From Mycobacterium sp. ST-F2 (GTDB lineage Bacteria; Actinomycetota; Actinomycetes; Mycobacteriales; Mycobacteriaceae): a stretch of DNA of 64,000 nucleotides. The stretch lies in the NCBI RefSeq assembly GCF_001905655.1, contig NZ_JMHT01000046.1, positions 1 through 64,000 of the forward strand, given 5' to 3'. The translations under genes were made by a program, and so were the position numbers. Positions 1 to 10,301 of this stretch are shown here, in pieces. Position 1 is the stretch's first letter. Each line of letters begins with the position of its first letter. Under the pieces are notes generated by a model. That model saw only the letters and a program-made list of their open reading frames with translations. It had not been told where the DNA came from and did not search any database.

Positions 1-39
1 GGGAATTACGTGACAGCAACCCCTGGGGAATTACGTGAC
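1..39. repeat. 14-bp direct repeat at the window edge
   Basis: The 14-mer GGGAATTACGTGAC occurs at 1-14 and again at 26-39, a 25-bp period. The second copy carries the TAA stop and last codons of the small membrane-protein gene that ends at 31. More copies could lie to the left of the window, which would make this a minisatellite, but that cannot be seen here. Confidence 0.6.
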
Positions 40-180
40 CGACGACAGCATAGTGCCGAAGACACCGAGGCCGACCGCCGCGAGCGCACCGACGACCACT
101 GCCACCAGCACACCGCCGGAACTCGCCTGTGCGCGCTGCGAACGCTGCGTCGGCGCATCAGCCTCGGGATCAAAGGACAT
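31..180 (-). CDS. small single-pass membrane protein (49 aa)
   Basis: A 49-residue protein starts at the ATG 180-178. It has a polar N-terminus (MSFDPEADAPTQRSQRAQ) and one strongly hydrophobic segment at about residues 21-43 (GGVLVAVVVGALAAVGLGVF), so it is probably a single-pass membrane protein. Its start lies inside the last codons of the upstream gene (stop at 172-170), an 11-bp overlap that points to translational coupling. I do not recognise a family. The polar N-terminus, the clean membrane segment and the coupling argue that it is a real gene. Function is unknown; it may work with the anchored protein encoded just upstream. Confidence 0.6.
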   Translation of the reverse strand: MSFDPEADAPTQRSQRAQASSGGVLVAVVVGALAAVGLGVFGTMLSSVT

Positions 181-781
181 CGATGTCACCCTCCACTCGG
201 GTTGCGTTACGAGGGAACGCCGGTGCGGGTGCGGTTGCCCCGTCGGCGGCGCGTTGCACACCGGTCACCGACCGGTCGGCGTCGACGATCCAGCTGTTGC
301 GCACCCCATTCGCTTGCTCGGAGTACAAGCCCGCCGGCGGCTGGACGGCAGCAGCCGTAAACGGCCAGCTCTTGTCACCGATGGTGAGCGTGCCGGTGAC
401 GTTCTTGCCTTCGTGGCGCCCCTCGAGTCGGCTGGTCTTGTCCTTGTCGGTCAGCTTGACCGATCCGGCTTCGGCGGGACCGGTAAGCCACGTCTCGACG
501 GTCTTGCCGTCGCAGGCGTAGGCGACAGCCTTCTTGCCGCTGATCGAGATGTCCAACGCGATGACACCGCCGGCAGTGGCGATCTTCCCGACGTAGTCCG
601 CCTTTGCGGGAAATGGCGTCGGCACGGTGGTGGTGGTTGTGGGTGCCGATGTCGATGACGCAGTGGCCGGCGCCGTTGGTGGTGCGGCAGATGGTGTCTC
701 CTTGGACGTGTTCACTGCCAGAATCCCGACGCCCAGGGCGGCGACGACGCCCAGCGTGATCAGTGGACCCTTTACCTTCAT
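170..781 (-). CDS. conserved-type secreted or membrane-anchored protein of unknown function (203 aa)
   Basis: The start is the ATG at 781-779, because AGGAG lies 5 nt upstream. The protein begins with a short basic stretch and a hydrophobic helix (residues 5-22, LITLGVVAALGVGIL). A low-complexity Thr/Pro/Ser/Ala linker follows at about residues 27-55, and then a globular domain of about 145 residues. There is no lipobox Cys, so it is either anchored by the uncleaved helix or released after cleavage. The C-terminal domain has Gly/Thr-rich strand-like segments (GTLTIGDKSWPF, AGLYSEQANG). No enzymatic motif was recognised. It overlaps the next small membrane gene. The architecture (anchor, flexible linker, extracytoplasmic domain) resembles many mycobacterial envelope proteins; a specific role cannot be assigned. 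Confidence 0.75.
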   Translation of the reverse strand: MKVKGPLITLGVVAALGVGILAVNTSKETPSAAPPTAPATASSTSAPTTTTTVPTPFPAKADYVGKIATAGGVIALDISISGKKAVAYACDGKTVETWLTGPAEAGSVKLTDKDKTSRLEGRHEGKNVTGTLTIGDKSWPFTAAAVQPPAGLYSEQANGVRNSWIVDADRSVTGVQRAADGATAPAPAFPRNATRVEGDIDVL

Positions 782-935
782 GTTCACTCCTAGAAGCCTG
801 TGTGCCCGCCTGAAACAAGGACCTAGCTGCAGAGGCGGCACTTCTTGTGATTGCGCGAAACTGTTTTCCAAATTCAGCCGGCGGAGCGCAGAACGTCGAC
901 TGAAGCGAATCGGACGGCCGAGCATGGGCGGCGCG

Positions 936-995
936 TCAGTTCAGTCGGGGTTCGATAAGACTGAAGGGTGAGGTCGTCGGTACGACTCGACTCAT
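936..995 (-). CDS. possible 19-aa leader peptide / small ORF
   Basis: On the minus strand an ATG at 995-993 is preceded by ACAGGAG with a 6-nt spacer, one of the better ribosome sites in this region. It opens a 19-codon frame, MSRVVPTTSPFSLIEPRLN, ending in TGA at 938-936. It lies about 155 nt upstream of the anchored-protein gene on the same strand, so it could be a leader or upstream ORF. Only the start signal supports it; the peptide is too short to judge by composition. Confidence 0.3.
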   Translation of the reverse strand: MSRVVPTTSPFSLIEPRLN

Positions 996-1007
996 GTGAA
1001 ACTCCTG

Positions 1008-1019
1008 TTGTTGCAACAA
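1008..1019. promoter_or_regulatory. perfect palindrome TTGTTGCAACAA (possible operator)
   Basis: The 12-bp sequence TTGTTGCAACAA is a perfect inverted repeat. It lies just upstream, on the minus strand, of the possible leader ORF and its ribosome site. A TTGACA hexamer is found at 1023-1028 on the plus strand, but it has no matching -10. An operator role is inferred only from symmetry and position. Confidence 0.3.
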
Positions 1020-1146
1020 GTTTTGACATTCGGCCGTTGTGCGCAGCGGTGTCGTGTCGGGTGGCCGAGCACACCGTGCGGAGTGTGTCCACTGCCTGAG
1101 TGTCGGGCGAGTCGTGAATGATGTTCGCCCGGTTTACTTTTCAACC

Positions 1147-1680
1147 TCAGGAGCCTCGGCGGGCCTTTCTCGTGGCCCATGCGCAGCGGATCAGGTAACC
1201 CGGGGTTGGTGGGAGCCAGCCGGCCTGCGTTGCCATCCCCTGGTCGTCGCGAACTGCCCAGTGCTCGATCACCAGGCCATCGCGGATCCGCTGGAAATGC
1301 GCCTGCTGAACGCTCACGGTCGCTCCGGTCGGCACGAACACTCGCGCTACCGTGGCGTCCTCGGTCCAGACGACGAAGTTGCCGGTGTGCCGCCCAGACA
1401 TCCGGCCGAAGGTGACGACGACGTCCCCCTCGACCACACTGAGGTCGGTCGTCCAGGCGAGGTCGGCGAAGGCTTCGCGAAGCCACACCCCGGTCGCGTG
1501 AAACGCTCGCGGCCCACGTCCCCGCGTCGGCGGTGGCTCGGTTGCCGACTCGCGGTTCGTGGCGTCGGGGTGAACGACGGCGCAGTGATCGGCGAGCGTT
1601 CCTCCCATGACGGCATGGATGGCGGCCTCGGCGACAGACACGGTCTCGTCCCGGGTCCTGAGTGTGGGGCGGACGGGCAT
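1147..1680 (-). CDS. SnoaL-like (NTF2-fold) polyketide-cyclase family protein
   Basis: A 177-residue protein of the SnoaL/ester cyclase type (NTF2-like cone fold). Visible support: the N-terminal helix region VSVAEAAIHAVMGG, the segment VVVTFGRMSGRHTG(N)F typical of the central strand, and IRDGLVIEHWAVRDDQGMATQAG near the C-terminus, where these proteins normally carry a conserved IVEHWDNxD-like motif. The start is the ATG at 1680 because AAGGAG lies 6 nt upstream; an upstream GTG at 1707 has no such site. It follows the amidohydrolase gene on the same strand after 48 bp, so the two probably form one unit under the divergent TetR regulator. Substrate unknown. Confidence 0.8.
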   Translation of the reverse strand: MPVRPTLRTRDETVSVAEAAIHAVMGGTLADHCAVVHPDATNRESATEPPPTRGRGPRAFHATGVWLREAFADLAWTTDLSVVEGDVVVTFGRMSGRHTGNFVVWTEDATVARVFVPTGATVSVQQAHFQRIRDGLVIEHWAVRDDQGMATQAGWLPPTPGYLIRCAWATRKARRGS

Positions 1681-1728
1681 CGAATGCTCCTTGTTGTTGG
1701 TGTTCACGCGGCGGTTCGGCGAGTTCGA

Positions 1729-3057
1729 TCAGGCGACGCGGAGGGCATCCGGGTCGTAGCGGACTCCGCGTTTGACCACCAGATCGATGGCGCGGGTGTT
1801 GCGGATATCGGCGAGAGGGTCTGCGCGCAACAGGATCAAATCGGCTTCCTTGCCGACCTCGATGGTCCCGAGCCTGGCCGACGCCCCGACTTTCTCGGCG
1901 GCCACAGCCGTCGCAGCCGTCAATGCTTCATGGGGAGTCAGGCCCGCTCGAACCAGTAGCTCGAGCTCGTGGTGCACCGCCAGGCCATGAAACACCGCGG
2001 TCATTCCGGCGTCGGTGCCGAGGGCCAGGCGGACGCCGGCGGCATGTGCACGGCCGGCGTTGTCGACCGTGCGCTCCCACCGCGTCCCGTCAGAAGAGTG
2101 CGGTGTCAAGCTGGCTGCCCACTGCGCGACGCTTTGCAGCACGGTCGGGCTCACGTAGCCTTCCGGTCTCTGCGCCTGGACGTAGGCCAGGTCGCGGTCG
2201 TGCGCCATGCGATCGAACAGCGACAGGGTCGGTGTCCACAGCACCCGCCGCTCGGCCATCTTTGCCAGAGTGGCATCGAAGAGGCCACCGCCCTCGGGCA
2301 CCATGTGTTCGAGGCCGTCGACACCCGCCGCAACCGCTTCCGCCGCCTCTTGCTCGGTGGACACGTGAGCGACGACGAGCCGGTCCAGCCGGTGGGTCTC
2401 CGTCACGATGGCGTCGAGTACCTCCGGCCGTAGCCGAGGACCGTCGCCCGGGATACTGCTGACGACGACTTTGACGAGGTCGAGGTCATGCTCCAGAAGC
2501 GCCGAGCGGACATGCTGGACGGCGGCAGCAGGGTCGTCGAATCCAACGGCCAGCTCGCCGATGTTCTGGGTCGAGCCGTGCATCAAGGTGTTGATCGGGT
2601 GCCCCCCGGGAGCGGTGACCACACTTCCCGCTGCGAAGATGCGAGGACCGATCAGCTCGCCTGCGCGTTCGGCCGCGCGAGCGGCGATGATCCGGCGTGG
2701 ATCATCGCCCGTGCTCACCACGGACGTGACGCCGCTACGCAGGTAAGCGCGCCAGTTGAGCAGACCCTGATCGCGGGAGACCTCGGCTGCGGAGGTCATG
2801 CCGCCGGCGCTGAAACCGTGATGCATGTGGGTATCCCAGAGGCCGGGCAGCAACCACCGACCACACCCCGGCACCACCGACGATCCGTCGGCGCTGGCCG
2901 CTGCTGGCTCGATCGCCGCGACGACACCGTCTTCGATGATCACCCGCGCTCCGGGCGTCGCCGGCGCGCCGGTGCCGTCGATCAGGACGACATCGTTCAG
3001 CGTCAAGGTTCGGCGGGCGGAGGACGTGGGTGCATGCTGCGGTTCATGCGTCGTCAT
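1729..3057 (-). CDS. metal-dependent amidohydrolase (imidazolonepropionase-like)
   Basis: A 442-residue amidohydrolase-superfamily enzyme. Features in order: a small N-terminal composite beta domain (NDVVLIDGTGAPATPGARVIIEDG), the metal-binding HxH at residues 77-79 in LLPGLWDTHMHH, a lysine in DLVKVVVSS (position of the carbamylated metal-bridging Lys), His in VVAHVSTEQEA and DGLEHMVPE, and the catalytic Asp in LALGTDAGM. It ends with the usual return to the beta domain (GKEADLILLRADPL). This set suggests a binuclear metal hydrolase of the Xaa-Pro/imidazolonepropionase-like clade. The substrate (cyclic amide, dipeptide or xenobiotic) is not predictable. ATG start with GAGGAG 6 nt upstream. 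Divergent from a TetR regulator, with two palindromes in between, so a substrate-induced catabolic unit is likely. Confidence 0.88.
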   Translation of the reverse strand: MTTHEPQHAPTSSARRTLTLNDVVLIDGTGAPATPGARVIIEDGVVAAIEPAAASADGSSVVPGCGRWLLPGLWDTHMHHGFSAGGMTSAAEVSRDQGLLNWRAYLRSGVTSVVSTGDDPRRIIAARAAERAGELIGPRIFAAGSVVTAPGGHPINTLMHGSTQNIGELAVGFDDPAAAVQHVRSALLEHDLDLVKVVVSSIPGDGPRLRPEVLDAIVTETHRLDRLVVAHVSTEQEAAEAVAAGVDGLEHMVPEGGGLFDATLAKMAERRVLWTPTLSLFDRMAHDRDLAYVQAQRPEGYVSPTVLQSVAQWAASLTPHSSDGTRWERTVDNAGRAHAAGVRLALGTDAGMTAVFHGLAVHHELELLVRAGLTPHEALTAATAVAAEKVGASARLGTIEVGKEADLILLRADPLADIRNTRAIDLVVKRGVRYDPDALRVA

Positions 3058-3078
3058 GGAGGCTCCTCAATTCAACTA

Positions 3079-3130
3079 GACAGCATGTCCGGTGAATATT
3101 GCGACGATGACATTAAGAAGACAGCCTGTC
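3079..3130. promoter_or_regulatory. paired TetR-type operators between amidohydrolase and TetR genes
   Basis: Two related 11-bp palindromes lie in the divergent intergenic region: GACAGCATGTC at 3079-3089 and GACAGCCTGTC at 3120-3130, 41 bp apart (close to four helical turns). The second overlaps a TTGACA-like -35 on the minus strand (3132-3127). The duplicated, helically phased arrangement fits a TetR dimer controlling both divergent promoters. Binding is inferred. Confidence 0.55.
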
Positions 3131-3175
3131 AAGTAGAATCTGGATCAGCTGCGGGAACAGGAAGGGCCGAGGTCT

Positions 3176-3808
3176 GTGGGGCGACGGAAGTACGAGCAGG
3201 TGGCGCGCGCGGAGATGGCGCAGCAGACGAGACGGCGAATCCTCGACGCAGTCGGGCAGCGTCTGCGCGAGGCGCCGACCGAACAACTGAGCATGGACAA
3301 GGTGGCGCGGCTGGCGAACGTATCCCGGGCGACCATCTACTCCGACTTCGGTTCTCGCGGTGGGCTGTTCGACGCCTTCGTCGTAGACCTCTGGGAGCGC
3401 ACCGGGCTGAACCAACTGAGCGCCGCCGCCGCGAGTGCCGATGCCCGCGAGCACCTGCGCGCGGCAATAGCGGCCGCGAGCCGGATGAAGGGCCGGGAGC
3501 TGGCGGTCTACCGGGTACTCCACTCCATGGACCGCCTGGATCCCGAGTCTGCCGGTGGCGCAGTCCGTCACATGGAGGAGGACCGTCGCTCTGGGGTGGC
3601 AGCGCTCACCGCTCACCTCGCCGAGGCGGGCGCACTACGCGATGACGTCAGTACCGACCGCGCCTTCCAAACACTGTGGGCGCTCACCGCATTCGAGAGC
3701 CTCGACCACCTGGTCACCGGGTGCAACTTGCCGATCGAGGAGGCTATCGACGTGCTGGTGGCGACGGCCGAGAAAGCCATCTGCAGGCCTGAGCCGAGAA
3801 CTTGCTAG
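3176..3808 (+). CDS. TetR/AcrR-family transcriptional regulator
   Basis: A 210-residue TetR protein. The N-terminal DNA-binding domain is clear: RRILDAVGQRLRE, then the helix-turn-helix MDKVARLANVSRATIYSDFGSRGGLFDAF (about residues 41-70). The C-terminal ligand-binding half is mostly helical and not diagnostic. GTG start at 3176 with GGAAGG upstream. It is transcribed away from the amidohydrolase/SnoaL-like unit, and two GACAGC(A/C)TGTC palindromes separate them. It is probably the local repressor of that unit and of itself. The end converges on meaB with 58 bp between. Confidence 0.9.
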   Translation: MGRRKYEQVARAEMAQQTRRRILDAVGQRLREAPTEQLSMDKVARLANVSRATIYSDFGSRGGLFDAFVVDLWERTGLNQLSAAAASADAREHLRAAIAAASRMKGRELAVYRVLHSMDRLDPESAGGAVRHMEEDRRSGVAALTAHLAEAGALRDDVSTDRAFQTLWALTAFESLDHLVTGCNLPIEEAIDVLVATAEKAICRPEPRTC

Positions 3809-3866
3809 GTCCCGGCAAGGGAGGTCGACCTTCGATTTTCCGTCTCTGGGAAACGATGACGATGGG

Positions 3867-4841
3867 CTAGCGTGCCAGGTCGATGATGCGCTGCGCCGCC
3901 AGGGCGGGCGTCAACTCGCCGTCGCGCACCTGACGTTCCACCTCGTCGCGATGGGCCTTGACGGCGGCATTCGACAACACCCGGTCCAGCACGGTGTCCC
4001 GCACCATGGTCCAGGTCCAGTCGACCTGCTGAGCCCGCCGCCGTGCCTCGAATTCCCCTGCGGCACTGAGGGTTTCCCTGTGCTTGAGCACGGTGTCCCA
4101 CATCTGTGCCAAGCCGTCGCCGGTCAGAGCGCTCATGGTCAGCACGGGCGGACGCCACAGCGTGTCACGCGGGTAGATCAGCCGGATCGCACCGGACAGT
4201 TCCCGCGCCGCGGCCTTGGCCTCGATGGCGTGCTCGCCGTCGGCCTTGTTCACCACGATGACGTCGGCGAGCTCCAGGACACCCTTCTTGATGCCCTGCA
4301 ACTGATCGCCGGTGCGGGCCAGGGTCAGGAACACGAAGGTGTCGACCATGTTCGCCACCGTCACCTCGGACTGCCCGACGCCGACGGTCTCGACCAGGAC
4401 CACGTCGTAGCCGGCGGCCTCCAGCAGCACGATGGTCTCGCGCGTCGCCTTGGCCACGCCACCGAGCGTGCCCGACGTCGGGGACGGCCGGATGTAGGCC
4501 TCCGGCTGCACCGCCAGCCGCGCCATCCGGGTCTTGTCACCGAGGATCGAACCGCCGGTACGCGTCGACGACGGGTCGACGGCCAGCACCGCGACGCGGT
4601 GGCCCCGCTCGATGAGATGCATGCCGAGCGCCTCGATGGTCGTCGACTTACCGACGCCGGGGACGCCGGTGATACCGACGTGCAGCGCGTTGCCGGCCTC
4701 GGGTGTCAGCTCGAGCAGCAACTGCTGCGCGGCATCACGATGGTCGGCCCGGGTGGACTCGACGAGCGTGATGGCACGCGACAACGCCGCCCGATCGCCG
4801 GCCCGAATCCTGGCTGCGAGTTCAGGCACGGGGGCCGTCAT
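3867..4841 (-). CDS. meaB: methylmalonyl-CoA mutase-associated GTPase MeaB
   Basis: A 324-residue G3E-family P-loop GTPase, a chaperone that protects and reloads methylmalonyl-CoA mutase with adenosylcobalamin. Walker A is GVPGVGKST (residues 59-67). The Mg site follows in LAVDPSS, and the base-recognition motif is NKADG. TSGTLGGVAKATRE and VVLVETVGVGQSE are typical MeaB/ArgK switch segments. The start is taken as the ATG at 4841, which has GAGGTGG just upstream; a GTG 9 nt earlier lacks one. It begins 10 bp after the mutB stop, forming the end of the mutA-mutB-meaB operon, the same partnership as in M. tuberculosis (Rv1492-1493-1496). The intervening toxin-antitoxin genes of that species are absent here. 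Confidence 0.95.
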   Translation of the reverse strand: MTAPVPELAARIRAGDRAALSRAITLVESTRADHRDAAQQLLLELTPEAGNALHVGITGVPGVGKSTTIEALGMHLIERGHRVAVLAVDPSSTRTGGSILGDKTRMARLAVQPEAYIRPSPTSGTLGGVAKATRETIVLLEAAGYDVVLVETVGVGQSEVTVANMVDTFVFLTLARTGDQLQGIKKGVLELADVIVVNKADGEHAIEAKAAARELSGAIRLIYPRDTLWRPPVLTMSALTGDGLAQMWDTVLKHRETLSAAGEFEARRRAQQVDWTWTMVRDTVLDRVLSNAAVKAHRDEVERQVRDGELTPALAAQRIIDLAR

Positions 4842-4851
4842 ACCCGCCACC

Positions 4852-7103
<2,252 letters not shown>

Positions 7104-7107
<4 letters not shown>

Positions 7108-8978
7108 GCCCCCAATCGGGTGAGCAGGGTCGAAAGCGCTTCGACGGCATCGATTTTCATGGTGAGGTACTCATCCGGTTTATCAGCGGCATCAGCCACC
7201 GCCTTCTCCGGCCCGGCGAGGTAGACGTGCGCGACGCCGGCCGCGCGGGCTGCCTTGACGACATCGCTCGCCTCGTCGGCGTACCGGGCGTCGGTGCCGC
7301 AGACCACCGCGGCCACCTGGCCCGCGGCAGCGGCCGCGACACCCGCCGCGTCGACGGTGCCGGGGTTGACGGCCTCGATACCACCGGAAGCCAACAGGTT
7401 CGCGGCGAACGTCGTGCGGATGTTGTGCTCGGCGAGCGGGCCGACCGGCAGCAGCACCGCCTGCGGGCGCTTGCCGGTCTTGGCCAGGTACGCGTCGGAA
7501 CGGTTGCGCAGCGCCTCGAAAGCCGCGGCGTAGCGACGCACATTCGAGAACGAATCAGTCTGCGGCCCAGGCTGAATCGCCGGCTCCGCCGGCACCGGGC
7601 TTTCCGCGAGGTTCGGGAACTCGTTCACACCGGTGAGCGCGGTGCGGCGGTGCGCGATGTCGTCGGCGCGACGGGCCGCGACCTCGGCGATCTGGGCGCT
7701 CAGGTGATCACGGGCCGCGACGAAACCGCCCAGCGACTCCAGCTCCTGGAACTTGGCCCAGGCCTGCTGCGCCAGCTGGTCGGTGAGGTCCTCGACGAAC
7801 CACGAACCACCCGACGGGTCGACGACGCGGCCCAGGTGCGACTCCTCCAGCAGCAGCAGCTGGGTGTTGCGTGCCATGCGGCGGCTGAAAGTGACTGCGG
7901 TGCCGGGCAATCCACCGGCGATGGCGGCGTCGAACGTCTCGACCAGCACGGTGTCGGCGCCACCGACGCCGGCGGCGAACGCGGCGAGGGTGGTGCGCAG
8001 CATGTTCACCCACGGGTCGCGCTGCGACATCATGGCCTTCGACGTGACGGCGTGGATCGTCGCGGCGCCGGAGTCCGGCGCACCGACCACCTCGGCCACG
8101 CGGGCCCAAAGCCGGCGCGCCGCACGGAGTTTGGCGATGGTCGCGAACTGGTCGTCGTCGGCGGCGAAGCGGAAGCTGATCTGCCGCAGCGCGTCGGCGG
8201 CCGACAGTCCGCCCTCGGTGAGCAGGCGCAGGTACGCGACGCCGGCGGCGATGGCGCCCGCCAGCTCCAGCGAGGCACTCGCGCCGAGGTTGTGCAGCGC
8301 GGCGGCGTCGACGGTGACGGCGCGCACTCCCCCGTCGAACTCGGCGAGCTTCGCGGCGGTGGCGACGACGTCGGCTTCGGTGGCGGCCGAACGGCCGGAC
8401 AACGGCGCCGTCAGCGGGTCGGCGCCGAGGTCGATCGACAGACGCGAGCGCTGGTCGGCGTCGAAGGGCTGCACCAGTGTCAGGAGCTGGTCACCCGCGC
8501 CGGACACCTCGGCGCCGGCGTCCAGGATCACGGGCACCAGGTCGAGGAACACGCCCTCGAACACCCGGTCCAGCTGGTCGACGGGCACGCCACCGGTACC
8601 GACCCGCACCTCGAGGGCACTGGTGCCATCGGTGAGCGCGAGCAGGATGGCGCCATTGGTCGCACGGACATCAGCGGCATCAACATCGCCGGTGATCGGG
8701 AAAGATTCGGTCACCTTCCAGCCGGCGAGCACGTCGCGGTGGGCGTCACCGCCGCGGGTGAACGGCCAGTGGCCGGGCAGCGAAGGCTCCGCGAGACCGT
8801 CGAGGCTGGTGTAGAGGGGACGGACCGGGAATCCGTCATAGGTGGGAGTATCGAGCAGACGCTCGGGGTCTGCCGGCAGATCCTCGACTGCCTTGCGGGT
8901 GCTCTTGGCGAGCACGCCGGCGACGTTCTCTTGCCACCGCGCGTAGCGGTCCCGAACGGTGGACGCATCGACAGTCAC
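7104..8978 (-). CDS. mutA: methylmalonyl-CoA mutase small (beta) subunit
   Basis: A 624-residue small subunit. It keeps the barrel-like core (PLYTSLDGLAEPSLPG; GGSWFVEDLTDQLAQQAWAKFQELE) but lacks the cobalamin DxHxxG motif in its C-terminal Rossmann-like domain. Where MutB has DGHDRG, this chain reads PVGPLAEHNIR. It is therefore the structural, non-catalytic partner, as in other actinobacterial heterodimeric mutases. GTG start at 8978 with GGGAG 6 nt upstream. First gene of mutA-mutB-meaB; about 220 bp separate it from the divergent TVP38 gene. An imperfect inverted repeat centred on TGCATGCA (9018-9025) lies in that gap. Confidence 0.97.
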
Positions 8979-9202
8979 CGGCGACTCCCAATCTTTCGGC
9001 CATCAGACATATGGCACTGCATGCAGAAATGCCTATCACACTTGTTTTTCAGGCTAAATCACGCAGGTCGCTACTACCCAGTAGCTCCGCCACACACCGG
9101 CTGTCCATGCCTCTGATGGCGACGGGTTGCCGCAAGCGACCGCCCTATGGAACCCGCTCCTGACAGCGATCGGCGGACCTGCGCCCCGTACCCTTGGAAA
9201 GC

Positions 9203-9943
9203 GTGAACTCCGTTGTCAGCGCGCTGCGCACGGTCCTGTCTGCGGTGCAGACGACTGCGGTGCAGATGCCGCTGCGGCGGGCGCTCGGCATCGGAACGGC
9301 GATTGTGATTCTCGTCGCAATTGCCGTCTGGGTGCCGTTGCCCAGTGCGGTCCAGATGCGCGACTGGGCCGCGGCGGCCGGCCCGTGGTTCCCGTTGGCC
9401 TTCCTCGTCGCCCACACGCTCGTCACGGTGCTGCCGTTTCCCCGCACCGCGTTCACCCTGGCCGCGGGTCTGCTGTTCGGTTCGGCACTCGGCGTCACGC
9501 TGGCCGTCATCGCCAGCACGCTGAGCGCCCTGATCGCACTCTGGCTGGTCCGGGTGCTGGGCTGGCAGTTGAGCAAGCTGTCGCACAGCCACATCGACAG
9601 CCTGGACGCCCGCCTCAAGGAACGCGGCTGGGCCGCGATCCTGTCGATGCGCATGATTCCGGCGGTGCCGTTCTCGGTGCTCAACTACGCCGCCGGGGCC
9701 TCGTCGGTCCGGGTCCTGCCGTACGCGATCGCGACGTTCTTCGGGTTGCTGCCCGGCACCGCGGCAGTCGTCATCCTCGGCGACGCCCTCACCGGGCAGA
9801 TCCGGCCGTCGCTGCTGGTCGTGTCGGCCTGCACCGCGACCATCGGGATCACCGGGCTGATCTACGAGATCAGGCTGCACCGTCGCGCCCACGCCGCGGC
9901 GCTCGCGCCCGACACGGTCTCGACCTCCGGCAGCGCTACCTAG
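9203..9943 (+). CDS. TVP38/TMEM64 (SNARE-associated/VTT domain) membrane protein
   Basis: A 246-residue inner-membrane protein with about six hydrophobic segments. The family signatures are PFPRTAFTLAAGLLFGSALG and MRMIPAVPFSVLNYAAGASSV, the re-entrant VTT (DedA-like) elements. These proteins are linked to membrane lipid distribution; the transported species here is unknown. I place the start at the GTG 9203: a TACCCT hexamer (9189-9194) ends 8 nt before it and there is no ribosome site, so the mRNA is probably leaderless. A TTG at 9194 overlaps that hexamer and is unlikely. It matches Rv1491c in position next to mutA. Its 3' end overlaps the convergent DoxX-like gene by 8 bp. Confidence 0.88.
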   Translation: MNSVVSALRTVLSAVQTTAVQMPLRRALGIGTAIVILVAIAVWVPLPSAVQMRDWAAAAGPWFPLAFLVAHTLVTVLPFPRTAFTLAAGLLFGSALGVTLAVIASTLSALIALWLVRVLGWQLSKLSHSHIDSLDARLKERGWAAILSMRMIPAVPFSVLNYAAGASSVRVLPYAIATFFGLLPGTAAVVILGDALTGQIRPSLLVVSACTATIGITGLIYEIRLHRRAHAAALAPDTVSTSGSAT

Positions 9944-10301
9944 GCGCGTCCGGCCCCTTCGCCGTCATCGCGGTGAACAATGCCAGGAACAGCACGGCCG
10001 GCGCCGCGTTCTGCGGCTTGTCGTGGGCCCTGATGTGCGCGGAGACGGCCAGCGTGAAATACAGCGCCAGCATCGCGGTGGTCAGCCGGGCCAGCGCCGG
10101 GTTCCGCCCCACGGCAAGCAGGCCGACGGCCGAAGCGGCCTTGGACCCGACGAGAATCCACCGATACTCCAGCGGGAAGTTCACCCCGGCGAGGGCCTTC
10201 TCGATGGGCGCGATGGGAACGGCGCAGGCCGCCGCGTCGCCCGCCTGGAGCAGCGCCAGTGCCGTGTAGGTCTTCGGGGAGGTCAGCACGCTCACGGTCA
10301 C
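9936..10301 (-). CDS. DoxX-like small integral membrane protein
   Basis: A 121-residue protein with about four hydrophobic helices (TALALLQAGDAAAC, WILVGSKAASAVGLLAVG, LTTAMLALYFTLAVSAHIRA, APAVLFLALFTAM). Size and layout are those of the DoxX-like family, whose biochemical role is poorly defined. The chosen GTG at 10301 overlaps the upstream SPFH gene stop as GTGA; a second GTG at 10295 follows GAGGTG and is an alternative. It is co-transcribed with the SPFH and NfeD genes and converges with the TVP38 gene, 8 bp overlapping. Confidence 0.75.
   Translation of the reverse strand: MTVSVLTSPKTYTALALLQAGDAAACAVPIAPIEKALAGVNFPLEYRWILVGSKAASAVGLLAVGRNPALARLTTAMLALYFTLAVSAHIRAHDKPQNAAPAVLFLALFTAMTAKGPDAPR

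Larger units (their letters stand above)
782..1146. other. 365-bp intergenic region with a palindrome and a possible leader peptide
   Basis: No convincing full-length gene lies here. On the minus strand it holds a perfect 12-bp palindrome (1008-1019), then a strong Shine-Dalgarno and a 19-codon ORF (995-936), then about 155 nt of untranslated sequence before the anchored-protein gene. A weak CACAC/GTGTG inverted repeat lies near 1070-1087, downstream of the SnoaL-like gene. Confidence 0.5.

Noticed and set aside
939..965. GTTCGATAAG and nearby pairing suggesting a tRNA T-arm
   Set aside because: No acceptor stem, D-arm or anticodon arm at the right spacing; no tRNA gene was found in the window.
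874..1092. A 72-codon minus-strand frame in the 365-bp gap
   Set aside because: No ribosome site, composition unlike a protein, and the better start signal belongs to another frame.
3809..3866. Terminator between the TetR gene and meaB
   Set aside because: Only a GGTCGACC palindrome and no proper stem-loop was seen.
9013..9033. Imperfect inverted repeat around TGCATGCA upstream of mutA
   Set aside because: Symmetry is short and broken, and there is no linked regulator gene; not enough to call an operator.
7227..9116. A 629-codon plus-strand frame opposite mutA
   Set aside because: Antisense shadow of mutA with Arg/Gly/Asp-rich composition.
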